Positions 47,079-56,513 of a stretch of 64,000 nt of DNA are shown piece after piece (the first letter of the stretch is position 1; the number at the start of each line of letters is the position of its first letter). The position numbers were made by a program, and so were the translations under genes. This stretch comes from Salticus scenicus. Taxonomy: Eukaryota; Arthropoda; Arachnida; Araneae; Salticidae. The DNA lies in assembly GCA_963930645.1 (NCBI GenBank), contig OZ005656.1, forward strand, positions 189,569,079 through 189,633,078, in the 5' to 3' direction. The notes beneath the pieces are model-generated. The model was not told where the DNA came from, did no database searches, and saw only the letters and a list, made by a program, of their open reading frames with translations.

Positions 47079-47541
47079 AGGAATCACTTTTTTCTCCCCA
47101 ATGATCAATCTATGTATTATTACTATATCTATGTATGTGATACGATACATTAATAATTTGGGTTTTAAAAGTTTTTTTAAATAGATTATTTAAACTCTAT
47201 GAACCATATTTTTATTTTATCAGTTTCATTAACAGATCCTGCTGGGCGATTTTTTAAATTTTGGTGTTGAAGTACACCGAACGTTTTTCGACAAGAAGTT
47301 TAATATAGCAACAGCCATTTTAATCTAAGTAGTGCATCAAATATATAAAAACATAAATGATTTATTTTTACACAAAATTTACAGAACAAATGCAGTTTTA
47401 AAGATAGGAAATTTATTTCAACAAGCACTATTTTAAACCTAAAAACCATTAAAAATATAAGCAGAATATAAAGGATTCTTATGTATAAACAAAAAAAGAG
47501 TCTGATAAAATTATTAGCAAAATAGTCTTCCCCTTTTCATA

Positions 47542-47575
<34 letters not shown>

Positions 47576-48089
47576 CCATCTCTAATATGGCGACTAAAAT
47601 TCAAAAGCCGCCAATGGAGCGACATAATAAAGTTGTGTAACACGATAATGTTTACCTATTTATTTATTTTTTTATATAATAATCACTATGCTAATTTATC
47701 ATACAAACAAATGAGCCTCTGTGTGTTAGTGCACTTGCACGCTGTCGAACAGAAATATTTGAAAAATTCAAATTAATATTTAAATAAATAAATAAAAATA
47801 AGTTTAATGGGAAATATATATAACTATAAAAAGATTAGTTGTCTAAAATACGGCAGAAATAACGCTCATAACATATTGTTACAAGGGATTAAGACTAACA
47901 AGGGATTAAGTATAAACACAAAAAAATAATTGTCTCATGCGACAGACGTAGCCGGCCACAGCATATTGTAATATATGGCGTGAAATTGCTGTCATTTAAT
48001 GGTTGATTGGATAAACAAAATAAACATATGAAATAACGTAAAAGCAAATATTATGTTGTCTAAACCCAGTTACATTTGAGTCCAGTCCG
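47079..48089. other. Helitron interior, no gene
   Basis: AT-rich, with poly-A at about 47546-47571. No frame is recognised. Confidence 0.4.
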
Positions 48090-48132
48090 AGTTACATGTG
48101 AACAACACGTATAGTGTTGTTCACATGTAACT
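48090..48132. repeat. Perfect 19-bp hairpin near the copia insertion
   Basis: AGTTACATGTGAACAACAC and GTGTTGTTCACATGTAACT with a 5-base loop. Weaker pairing extends outward on both sides (ATTTGAGTCC against GGGATTCAAAT). Confidence 0.85.
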
Positions 48133-48324
48133 GGGATTCAAATATAAAAGGGAAACTCCAAATTTTCGATACTATCTATTTCGAAACTGTTATATAATAA
48201 GCACTTAAATGGAAGCTCATTGGTAAACCATTGCCGCAGGTAATAAGGACAAGCGCCCGAGTTGCAGTATATGACCAAATCGCTGCCGAATGCAGCAGGG
48301 ACCTGGAGCGAGCTTTTGAACAAT

Positions 48325-48329
48325 TTAAG
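48325..48329. repeat. Copia target-site duplication, left
   Basis: TTAAG, identical to 53396-53400. Confidence 0.92.
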
Positions 48330-48599
48330 TGTTGGTTTAAATGGGTCCACAGAGTGAAAAGCAGAGTCTTTTACACAATCACAACATTTAATAATATAGA
48401 AAAGAAGAATAACATGATGCTGGCATTTCTTGCCGCACGCTTAGAAAAGCTTTCTCGTACAGACTCATATAAACCTCTGTCTCTCAGAGAGGCGAAGATG
48501 CGCTGTTGATTACGTAATACAGTTACGTCACATCTGACGTCATGACAGGTGTTCGCTAGTTAACAGATGATATGAGGAAACATGCACTGAAATCCAACA
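48330..48599 (-). repeat. 3' LTR of the copia element
   Basis: 270 bp, TGTTGGTTTAAATGGG to AAATCCAACA on the plus strand. It differs from the other LTR at four places: A/C in CTTAG(A/C)AAAGC, G/C in CCTCT(G/C)TCTC, T/C in GCGC(T/C)GTTG and C/T in GCA(C/T)TGAAA. Confidence 0.95.
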
Positions 48600-48612
48600 T
48601 TTCCCCCTTTTT
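48600..48612 (-). promoter_or_regulatory. Polypurine tract
   Basis: On the minus strand AAAAAGGGGGAAA directly precedes the 3' LTR. It is the expected primer for plus-strand DNA synthesis. Confidence 0.9.
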
Positions 48613-48842
48613 CAATAAATGTTTCGAAAATAAAACATATTTATGCCTTATAATAGCAGATTAAAAATTACAGAAAATTATTTTTATGCAAAAGTGACTT
48701 AAAATGAGAAAAGTGTTAGTAAAGAAATATAATTATAAGCAAATAATTATGGTTAATATAATAAAATAAAATACGTAAAATATAAGCAGTTAATTTCTTA
48801 ATGAAAACACAGTTTAAATATATATATATATATTTAAGTTCA

Positions 48843-51800
48843 TCAGTCCTGAGTATTAAGTCCTATCATATCACAACATTTTTCATGTTTATATGCATTT
48901 AAACTTTTTGTTAAAATATCTGCAGGTTGTTCATCTGATAAAATATATTTAATGTCTATTAGTTTATTACTGTAAACTTCTCGCACAAAATGATGACGAA
49001 TGTCAATGTGCTTAGAGCGATTGTGATAAACAGGATTTTTTATTAATCTCAGTGCAGATTGATTGTCGCACATGATTGCAGTCGGACTTGATACAATTTC
49101 AGGATCCAATTCTTTTAAGAAATTTCTAACATGAATTGTTTCTTTTGCGGATTCGGACAGAGACATATATTCAGATTCTGTTGTGGATAGAGCAACGGTT
49201 CGCTGCTTTCTAGATTCCCAAGAAATAGGTCCACCGGCATATTTAAAGACATATCCTGTATATGATTTTCTATCATTTATATCCGATGCCCAATCGGCAT
49301 CAACAAATGCTGTCAATGGTTTATCGTCTCTGTAATACACAATTCCTAAATTTCTAGTGCCATTGAGATACCTTAGTATTCTTTTAGCAGCTATCCTGTC
49401 AGGTTTTCCTGGATTGTTATTAAACTGACTTAAATAATTTACAGCATGGGTGATATCTGGTCTGGTAGCAACCGACAGATACATAAGAGAACCAATTAAT
49501 TGTCTATAAGGAATTTTTGACATGTATGATTTCTCTTCTTCTGTATTTGGACACATTTGTTTAGTTAATTTTACACTGTTATCTAAAGGTGTATTCACCA
49601 CTCTAGAATCTTCCATATTAAATTTATTTAATAAATCTTCAATGTATTTCTTTTGTGTTATAGTGATGCTGTCCCTATCTTGATTAAATTCAATGCCTAA
49701 GCAATAATGCAGAAGGCCCATATCTTTCATTTTGAAAGATTCTGCTAATTTATTTCTAATATCAAAATAGTGCTCTTCACTTTTAGTGAGACAAATTAAA
49801 TTGTCGACATAGACGATTATAATAGCATCAAAAGGATATTTTGAGTAATAGACACATTTGTCGGAATTCAAAGGGTTAAATTTCATTTTTCTCAATTTCT
49901 CATCTAATTTCTTAAACCACTGTCTTCCTGACTGCTTAAGACCATACAAAGATTTTTTTAATAAACACACTTTATTTTCGTGTATATCATTTTCAAAAAA
50001 TTCAGGAATCTCCATAAAAATTTCTTCATGTATATCACCGTTAACATATGCCATAATGAAATCTAACTGGTATGCTGTATAACCATTCTGGATAGCATAC
50101 GCGATTGCAGTTCTTATAGAACTTAATCTGGCTACTGGTGAAAAATTTTCCTCAAAATCTATACCTTGTTTCTGTGAACACCCTTTGGCAACCAATCTGG
50201 CCTTAAATTTTTCAATTTGACCATCTGGTTTGAATTTTGTTTTTAAAACCCATTTACACCCAATTACCTTTTTATCTTTTGGTCTATCTACAATTTCCCA
50301 AGCGTTTTGCTTAACTAAAGAATCATATTCTAATTTCATCGCGTTCTCCCAATTTTTAGCATAATCTCCATTTAGCGCGTCGATCACGCCGGGATTAATT
50401 TCAATAAATGAGTTATCAGCTAATTGAGAAGTTTCATCTTTATATTTTGTATCTGTAATACACTCCTTATGAGACTTTTGAAAGTTCCAACTTTTAATTT
50501 TTTTAGGTCTGCCGGGACCACGTTTAAAAGGAGGATTGTTTATCCCTTCCTCTTGTTTACATATACCGTCAGCACTCTCTTCCCCTCCACTCATATCTTC
50601 CACGTTCCCCCCTTCAGAAAGTGAGTGGCTCGCTTCCCCCCCTTTCCAAAAAGAGAAACTTTCTTCGTTGAATTCAGGGGGATAGGAAATCGATCCGCTG
50701 TTTTCCCCCCTTTGATCGCTGCGGATGTCTGCGGTTTGAGTAGGGATAGGAGTTTCATTTTTAATATTACAATCATTGCATTTATTCTCAGACGGAAAAA
50801 TTAATTCTAATTGATCAGTAGTGGCTGAATCATTTGTTTCAAATTCGTCTATAAATCGAACATCACGACTTATGACAATTTTTCTGGTATCCTTATTCCA
50901 TAATCTGTAAGCGCGTGATTCATTTGAATAGCCAACGAATATATGTTCGTTTGACCTAGCTTCAAACTTTCCTTTTGATTTTTTATTTAGAACAAAACAT
51001 TTCTGTCCGAAAATTTTAAAATAGTTAACAGTTGGTTTATAACCGAAAAACAATTCGAAAGGTGTTTTATTTTCTTTAATTCCTTTAGTGGGACACCTGT
51101 TTCTAATATATGCAGCGCAATTTACTGCTTCAGCCCAGAATGTATTTGGAAGGTTTGATTGCATTAATAAACACCTCGCCATTTCGCATAATGTACGATT
51201 TTGTCTTTCAATTCTAGAATTTTGCTGAGGCGTCATTGGAGATGAAAATTCGCGTTTAATACCGCATTCTTCAATATATTTATTGAATTCCTCGCCACAA
51301 TATTCCAAGCCATTATCAGTATGCACTATTTTAATTTTTTTTCTTAATCGATTTTCGACTGCCGCTTTATATCTCCGTAACGCGTACTTAGCTTCATCTT
51401 TTGTTTTTAGAAAATTTACTTCAATGTAACGAGATTTATCATCCAAAAAAGTAATAAAGTAACGTGATCCGCCATGAGATTTAACATTTATAGGGCCCCA
51501 TAAATCAGAATAAACTACTTCTAATAATTCATCACTATGAAATTTGTTTTCTTTACAAAATGGTTTCACAGTTTCTTTAGACTGAATGCATACTTTACAA
51601 TCTTTTAAAGAATCTTTTTCATTAAAATTTAAATCTCTTAACATATTTTCAGATTTTAATAATTTTAAATCTTTTTCATTTAAATGTCCTAATTTTAAAT
51701 GCCATTTATGAAAGTTGCTTACCTGAGTTGATGCAGCGATATCCACCTGCGGCTGAAAAAAATATAAATCACCTTTTCTCGTAGCACTTATAATCAGAGA

Positions 51801-52964
51801 GACGTCCTGCTCCGTAATTTTTGCACCTCTTTCGGTAAATATAACTCGGCAGTTGTTTGCAGTAGCTTTTGACATAGACATTAAATTGCATTTCAATTTT
51901 GGAACGCACAAAACATTCGTTAACTTTAAATTGGTTACACCGTGATTACCGGGAACTTTTAATTTGACTGTTCCAACACCTGTGATCTCCGCTGTTTCAT
52001 CTACAGCTAATTTTATAAATGATCCAATTCTAGGTTCGAAATCTGTAAACAAATTCTTGTCATGAGCCATATGTGATGTCGATCCGCTGTCGAGACACCA
52101 CTCGGAATGTTCTTGGAAAGAGTTACTGGCTGACATCGTGAACTCTGTACTATCTTCAACCATAAAAGATCTATCTTTGTATTTATTCGATGAAGTGAAT
52201 TTTCTGTCTGAGATCTTCTTTCTGCATTCTGAGGCTTTATGCCCTACTTTTGAACAGTAATTGCATTTGAAGATTGCATAATTTCTCTCGCCGTACGTGT
52301 TCTTGTTCTGAACAGGCTTTAAGATTTCTCTTTTGTTCTTTTCAGGAAAATTTTTCTTGTGAGTTGTAAAATACGCATTTGACGATTCTTGATGCTTTTT
52401 ATTTTTTCTTGATTCATATTCTTCCATCATTTTAATTTTTAGAGCTTCAGGCTGCGGCAATTCATCTCTTGCTTCAATAGCGCAACGAAAATTTTCGTAG
52501 CTGTCAGGAATACTGTATAAGAGCAAAATTGATAATAGATCTTCGGCTACTTGAATGTCCATTTCTTTTAGCTTGTCCACTATATCAAAGAAAATATTGA
52601 GGTGATCGGACATATTTTCACTGTCGTTCATTTTCTTAAAGAGTAGCTGCTTCAATAGGGTGGCTTTCTTTGCCGGTCCTCTCGATTCGTAAACTTCTTT
52701 TAATTTATTCCATACTTCATTTGAGGTGGTACAATGTTTAATATGACACAACTCACTTGGGGTAATTGCTAGGATTAAATCGGCTCTAGCTTTAAGGTAA
52801 TTTTCGAGCCATTTTTCTTCGCCTTCGGCGCCTTCATCGGGCTTAATTTTCGTTCCGTTAGCATAACTCCAGTGATCATTCTTGATTAAAACAGCTTCTA
52901 TCTGCAGCTTCCATGTGTCAAAATTATTTTTGGATAACTTTTCTATATTTAATACTTGCGACAT
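48843..52964 (-). CDS. Copia gag-pol polyprotein, 1373 aa
   Basis: Encodes all enzymes of the element in one frame. The N-terminal gag (1-230) is followed by a zinc knuckle CNYCSKVGHKASEC (234-247). The aspartic protease site is LDSGSTSH (Asp292). Integrase has an H-x4-H-x28-C-x2-C zinc site (422-459) and a DDE triad at Asp487, Asp550 and Glu586. A variable linker contains an AT-hook-like RGPGRPKK (about 815). Reverse transcriptase starts near 880, with catalytic Asp968 in LDFIMAYVNG. The second motif is YVDN (1052-1055) where copia enzymes have YVDD, codon AAT at 49800-49802. RNase H has VDADWA (Asp1222), TTESEY (Glu1263) and CDNQSA (Asp1300). The length is typical of the family. The start MSQVLNIEKL is the first Met after a 161-bp leader. 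There are no stops or frameshifts. Confidence 0.95.
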   Translation of the reverse strand: MSQVLNIEKLSKNNFDTWKLQIEAVLIKNDHWSYANGTKIKPDEGAEGEEKWLENYLKARADLILAITPSELCHIKHCTTSNEVWNKLKEVYESRGPAKKATLLKQLLFKKMNDSENMSDHLNIFFDIVDKLKEMDIQVAEDLLSILLLYSIPDSYENFRCAIEARDELPQPEALKIKMMEEYESRKNKKHQESSNAYFTTHKKNFPEKNKREILKPVQNKNTYGERNYAIFKCNYCSKVGHKASECRKKISDRKFTSSNKYKDRSFMVEDSTEFTMSASNSFQEHSEWCLDSGSTSHMAHDKNLFTDFEPRIGSFIKLAVDETAEITGVGTVKLKVPGNHGVTNLKLTNVLCVPKLKCNLMSMSKATANNCRVIFTERGAKITEQDVSLIISATRKGDLYFFQPQVDIAASTQVSNFHKWHLKLGHLNEKDLKLLKSENMLRDLNFNEKDSLKDCKVCIQSKETVKPFCKENKFHSDELLEVVYSDLWGPINVKSHGGSRYFITFLDDKSRYIEVNFLKTKDEAKYALRRYKAAVENRLRKKIKIVHTDNGLEYCGEEFNKYIEECGIKREFSSPMTPQQNSRIERQNRTLCEMARCLLMQSNLPNTFWAEAVNCAAYIRNRCPTKGIKENKTPFELFFGYKPTVNYFKIFGQKCFVLNKKSKGKFEARSNEHIFVGYSNESRAYRLWNKDTRKIVISRDVRFIDEFETNDSATTDQLELIFPSENKCNDCNIKNETPIPTQTADIRSDQRGENSGSISYPPEFNEESFSFWKGGEASHSLSEGGNVEDMSGGEESADGICKQEEGINNPPFKRGPGRPKKIKSWNFQKSHKECITDTKYKDETSQLADNSFIEINPGVIDALNGDYAKNWENAMKLEYDSLVKQNAWEIVDRPKDKKVIGCKWVLKTKFKPDGQIEKFKARLVAKGCSQKQGIDFEENFSPVARLSSIRTAIAYAIQNGYTAYQLDFIMAYVNGDIHEEIFMEIPEFFENDIHENKVCLLKKSLYGLKQSGRQWFKKLDEKLRKMKFNPLNSDKCVYYSKYPFDAIIIVYVDNLICLTKSEEHYFDIRNKLAESFKMKDMGLLHYCLGIEFNQDRDSITITQKKYIEDLLNKFNMEDSRVVNTPLDNSVKLTKQMCPNTEEEKSYMSKIPYRQLIGSLMYLSVATRPDITHAVNYLSQFNNNPGKPDRIAAKRILRYLNGTRNLGIVYYRDDKPLTAFVDADWASDINDRKSYTGYVFKYAGGPISWESRKQRTVALSTTESEYMSLSESAKETIHVRNFLKELDPEIVSSPTAIMCDNQSALRLIKNPVYHNRSKHIDIRHHFVREVYSNKLIDIKYILSDEQPADILTKSLNAYKHEKCCDMIGLNTQD

Positions 52965-53109
52965 ATTTAATCAGCTATAATAGCTTCTTTATAAAAATAG
53001 AATCAAAAATACTTTCGATTTCAGCCCTTAGGCTTAACAGTAAGTCGCACTTTCGTTTTAGCGAATGTTAATTTAAATTTTTAAAAAGTCCGCAGTAAAA
53101 TGCGTCTCT

Positions 53110-53123
53110 CTGGGCCCATAACC
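53110..53123 (-). promoter_or_regulatory. Primer binding site, internal initiator tRNA-Met
   Basis: The plus strand reads CTGGGCCCATAACC, identical to the anticodon stem and loop of eukaryotic initiator tRNA-Met. The minus strand is therefore complementary to the inside of the tRNA, not its 3' end. Drosophila copia uses the same half-tRNA priming. It lies two bases from the 5' LTR. Confidence 0.88.
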
Positions 53124-53125
53124 AT

Positions 53126-53395
53126 TGTTGGTTTAAATGGGTCCACAGAGTGAAAAGCAGAGTCTTTTACACAATCACAACATTTAATAATATAGAAAAG
53201 AAGAATAACATGATGCTGGCATTTCTTGCCGCACGCTTAGCAAAGCTTTCTCGTACAGACTCATATAAACCTCTCTCTCTCAGAGAGGCGAAGATGCGCC
53301 GTTGATTACGTAATACAGTTACGTCACATCTGACGTCATGACAGGTGTTCGCTAGTTAACAGATGATATGAGGAAACATGCATTGAAATCCAACA
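53126..53395 (-). repeat. 5' LTR of the copia element
   Basis: 270 bp, the promoter-bearing LTR for the minus-strand transcript. It contains ATF/CREB-like sites and a TATA-like sequence. Confidence 0.95.
53263..53338 (-). promoter_or_regulatory. Putative LTR promoter with CRE-like sites
   Basis: Reading down the minus strand: palindromic TGACGTCA (53331-53338), TGACGTAA (53319-53326), TTACGTAA (53306-53313), then TTTATATG (53263-53270) as a TATA-like box about 40 bp on. The clustering of ATF/CREB-type half-sites before a TATA is suggestive. The same sites are kept in the other LTR. Confidence 0.5.
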
Positions 53396-53400
53396 TTAAG
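53396..53400. repeat. Copia target-site duplication, right
   Basis: TTAAG, identical to 48325-48329. Confidence 0.92.
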
Positions 53401-55891
53401 TAAATTATTTTATTTTATTTTTATAAAGCTATATAGAAAAGAGTTTCCTTTAAATTTAGTGGCCAGCGAAGCGGGCAAAGCCTGCTAGTAATAGACATAA
53501 TTCAACAGGAAATTAAAAGCACTTTCTGAATATGTTGTCAAATTTTGAATTAGGGGTCATCTACATATTGAAATGAGTGCCAACTTTGATTTTTTTTTCA
53601 ATAGCAACACCCAATTTTGACTCCATTTTTGAATTTCTGAGAGTCTGGCAAGTGCGGAAAAGTATACTGTTTGTATACTTTATCTTTAGTATTTATAGAG
53701 TTATAAACAAAAATGTGTTAGGGGGTTATCTGTAAATGTAGAAAAATAAAATTAAGATCTTATAAGGAATAGACAAAATTTTAATGTTTCACACCGGAAA
53801 TCTTTAAGGAAAAAAAATAATTATAAAAATTAATAAAACGTTGCAACTTTTCCAGTTCTTTAATTAACTTGAATTCAATTTTTAGATTTGTATATACTTC
53901 AGTACTTATTTTGATAATTTTAGGTCTATTTAAATACATTACACTTGCAATTAGTCCATACAGTACCCTTTGAAAAAAGTGCAATATTTTTCAAGTAAAA
54001 GTGTCTATTATAGCTGTACTGATCACCAATAAAGCTTAAATTTTCTTTCGTAGGTATGTAACATAATATACGAATTGAAATAATGTAGATATATATATAC
54101 AACAACGCACAAACTAAATCTTTTCGGATAAATTATTGTAAGGGTTCATGAAGTAAATATTAAACAATTTTAATCGCACTTACCAGTTTTTGGTCAGTTG
54201 AACTCTTTGGAACTGTACGATTCGTTTTATAATTCCTATAAAAATATAATTTCTTAATTAATCGTTTCGCGACTGATGACGTAGATTCACGTCATTTGAA
54301 AATCTGTAACTCTGTCAGTGGGCGTTTCTTTCGTAATTTGTGTGTTACATATTTCTTAAGTGTGTACCCAGTGTTCATATTTTTGCAGTAAAATATACTA
54401 TGGATAGAAATATATTGATTAGAAAGAATATAATTATAATGTATATCCATTTGTAATATAATTGTGAATACAGAAAATTTGTTCTGAAATATTTTATTTT
54501 GAGATTATAACGCCCGAAGGCGGATCTTACTGTCAAAAAGACAAAATCCTGCAGTCGCAAAAAGTGTTAAAATATATTTATAAAAGTTAAAATATGGTTT
54601 TAAAAATGTATAAAGTTAAAATATATTAATAAAATTTTAAAGACTAAAGTGTCCTTAAAATAATAACCCTTCCCCCCCTACAAAATAAATAAATAAGTAA
54701 ATAAATAAAATAAAATAAAGCAATATATGAAGCAAATGATAAGGCCTTTTTTAACTTTGACGGTAGTTAAGAAACGATTTTACAAGTCTGTCTTGCATTC
54801 CAATTCCATTCGTTTTTTATATTTGACAATTTCACATTAAACCTTTTTAAAACAGTAAACCCCGCCTAATTAGTTATTTTTTTTCCCTTCTAGTGTTCGT
54901 TTAAAAGATTCAAAATTTATCGCCAATTAATCGATGAAGTAAATACCACTTGTGCATATTTTTGTCAACATAAAATAAGGGGTTTAACAGGAATACTCAA
55001 TGTCACATTTACTTTTCTTTTCTATATTGTTTTGTTTTGAAGAACGATGAAGGCGGGGGCTTGTCTTCTTTAGAAAACAGGAATTCTTGATGCTAACACT
55101 AATGTCTAAAAATCATCATTTTTGTTTCATTTCTTTGCGTTTGACGTTGTTGTTATATAATTTGACCCGTAAATAAAAAATAAAAATATTTTGTTTAATT
55201 TTCTTTGTTATTTTTTAAGATTGGATTCGTTATTTCATGCAAAATTTTATAAGAAACGGCCCCCTAAACCCCTCCAAAAGAAAGATTTATTTATATCTCG
55301 AAAACTAATAACTGGAATGAGCTGCAAATTTGCACACCCATATTTTTCAGCATTAGGATTCATTTTATGTAAAAATTAATATAGGTCATAATTCATAATT
55401 TTTATGAATATGAATTTATTAATATTTTTCAGAATTAAAAAGTATTTTTCAGAATCAAAAGTAATGATGGATTATGTTTGGGTTTCTTCACTGTATCTCG
55501 TAAAAAAAAAATTATATCGATCAAGTTATTTTTTGTGAAGATATTAATAAAAGTTTGAAATATGAATTTAACATTAGCACCTTCAAACTTTGAACGCTTC
55601 TAACTCTGTGAAAAAATAAGTAAAATATACAACCAATATACTTTTTTGCGTTGTCGCGATCCCAGGAATTCAAATATAAAATAAAAATGGGGCATTACCA
55701 TTGAAAAAATCAAAGTTGGTGCGCGTTTTAATATGTAGACGACCCCCAATTCAAAATTTCAATCCATATTCTGAAACTACTTACAATTCCCCGTCGAATG
55801 ATACCTATTACATTTTTCTACATCGATTAGCGACGAAGTTACGTTGAGTGTTGCGTTTTTTTTTTTTTTTTTTTTTTTTTTTTCCCGACTG

Positions 55892-55975
55892 TACAACTTT
55901 CACATTAGTCACTTGAGGTACTACAACTTTCACTTTAGTCCCGTCAGGTACAACTTGCACATTAGTCCCCTTTAA
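55892..55975 (+). repeat. Minisatellite, right part
   Basis: About three units of TACAACTTTCACATTAGTC-type sequence. Joining it to the array at 45632-45667 after removal of the TA element restores GTGAGGTACAACTT. Confidence 0.75.
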
Positions 55976-56010
55976 ATATAGTGGCCAGCGAAGCTGGCAA
56001 AGCATTCGTT
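55976..56010 (+). mobile_element. Helitron 3'-end-like sequence, outer layer
   Basis: TTTAAATATAGTGGCCAGCG, a perfect hairpin GCCAGC-GAA-GCTGGC (55984-55998), then AAAGCATT where CAAAGCCTGCTAG would be expected. This matches the end of the Helitron at 53460-53488 except for the last bases. The minisatellite is thus probably the tail of another, older Helitron whose final CTAG is lost. Confidence 0.55.
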
Positions 56011-56264
56011 TTTTTGTTTTTTTGTTTGTTTTTTTTCTTTAAGTATTCAATTATTTGATGGTTATTAAAAGGTTTTGGGAAAGGTTGTGATATCTATCAT
56101 CCATGGCGAAAAAAAAAAAATAATAATAATTATGATGATTGCCAGGGGTTTTTTTTTTATGTCTGTGTTCCTTAGTAATTAACAAGCAGTGTAGCATAAA
56201 AATGGCTTTTTTTTTTTTTAATAAAGATTTTTTTCTTTTTTTCTTTTTCTTAAAAAAAATATAT
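56011..56264. other. Low-complexity spacer
   Basis: Poly-T and poly-A runs, and TTTTTCTTTTTTTC-type sequence. No gene is seen. Confidence 0.45.
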
Positions 56265-56332
56265 ATATTTTGATGAAATTCTGGCAAAAGCAGAATTTAG
56301 TTTAGTACGAAGGACTATTAGATTTTTTTCCC
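56265..56332 (-). repeat. AGGACTGA repeat family, inverted fragment
   Basis: The minus strand reads AATAGTCCTTCGTACTAAAC then TAAATTCTGCTTTTGCCAG and ATTTCATCAAAA, matching the middle of the family copies at 15.4, 38.0 and 45.1 kb. Confidence 0.6.
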
Positions 56333-56513
56333 TTCTTATTTTTGAATAGTCATGTCTAGTTGAATTATATTCAGCATGCAAGAATGATCAATGATATTGA
56401 AAATGGCATCCTGGTTATTAATTTTAATCATATCGTGGCATTCATTTTTTAAACCCCACGATATGTGTATATTGTGTATGTTGTGTATATTGCTGCAATA
56501 TTGTGTATATTGC
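56333..56513. other. AT-rich spacer with TGTGTATAT repeats
   Basis: Short GTGTATATTG units at about 56463-56515. No gene is seen. Confidence 0.4.

Larger units (their letters stand above)
48330..53395 (-). mobile_element. Ty1/copia LTR retrotransposon, near-intact
   Basis: 5,066 bp between identical TTAAG duplications, in the Helitron. It has 270-bp LTRs bounded by TG and CA that differ at four positions (about 1.5%). A purine tract sits next to the 3' LTR, a primer binding site two bases from the 5' LTR, and there is a single uninterrupted gag-pol frame of 1,373 codons. Domain order is gag, protease, integrase, reverse transcriptase, RNase H, which defines copia as opposed to gypsy. All structural parts are present, but the RT catalytic motif is YVDN. 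It is probably inserted fairly recently and cannot reverse-transcribe on its own if that residue is essential. Confidence 0.95.
45732..53488 (+). mobile_element. Helitron inserted in the TA element
   Basis: Starts TCTTATACTATTAAGTGAGC directly after a host A (45731). It ends with a hairpin-like GCCAGCGAAGCGGGC, AAAGCCTG and CTAG at 53485-53488 before a host T. The uninterrupted locus in copy 1 of the TA element (near 8590, read inversely) confirms both edges to within one substitution. Without the copia element (and its 5-bp duplication) it is about 2,686 bp. It contains a 299-bp tandem pair, two strong hairpins and no Rep/helicase gene, so it is non-autonomous. Confidence 0.82.
45668..55891 (-). 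mobile_element. 2.46-kb TA-flanked transposon, copy 2, interrupted
   Basis: Left terminus CAGTCGGGGAAAAAAA at 45668 and right terminus, complement of CAGTCGGGAAAA, ending at 55891, with TA on both sides (45666-45667, 55892-55893). Only 45668-45731 and 53489-55891 belong to it, 2,467 bp in total. The rest is a Helitron with a copia element inside. Bases 53489 onward continue the sequence that copy 1 shows next to the block at 45731. It lies in the opposite orientation to copy 1, with arm similarity of about 94-95% by eye over the part compared. No transposase. Confidence 0.85.

Noticed and set aside
48330..48509. Second half of a 92-codon frame on the plus strand
   Set aside because: It runs into the copia LTR. 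The part inside the LTR is shared with the other LTR and is not coding.
49858..50776. Small frames on both strands in the copia element
   Set aside because: They are shadows of the gag-pol frame.
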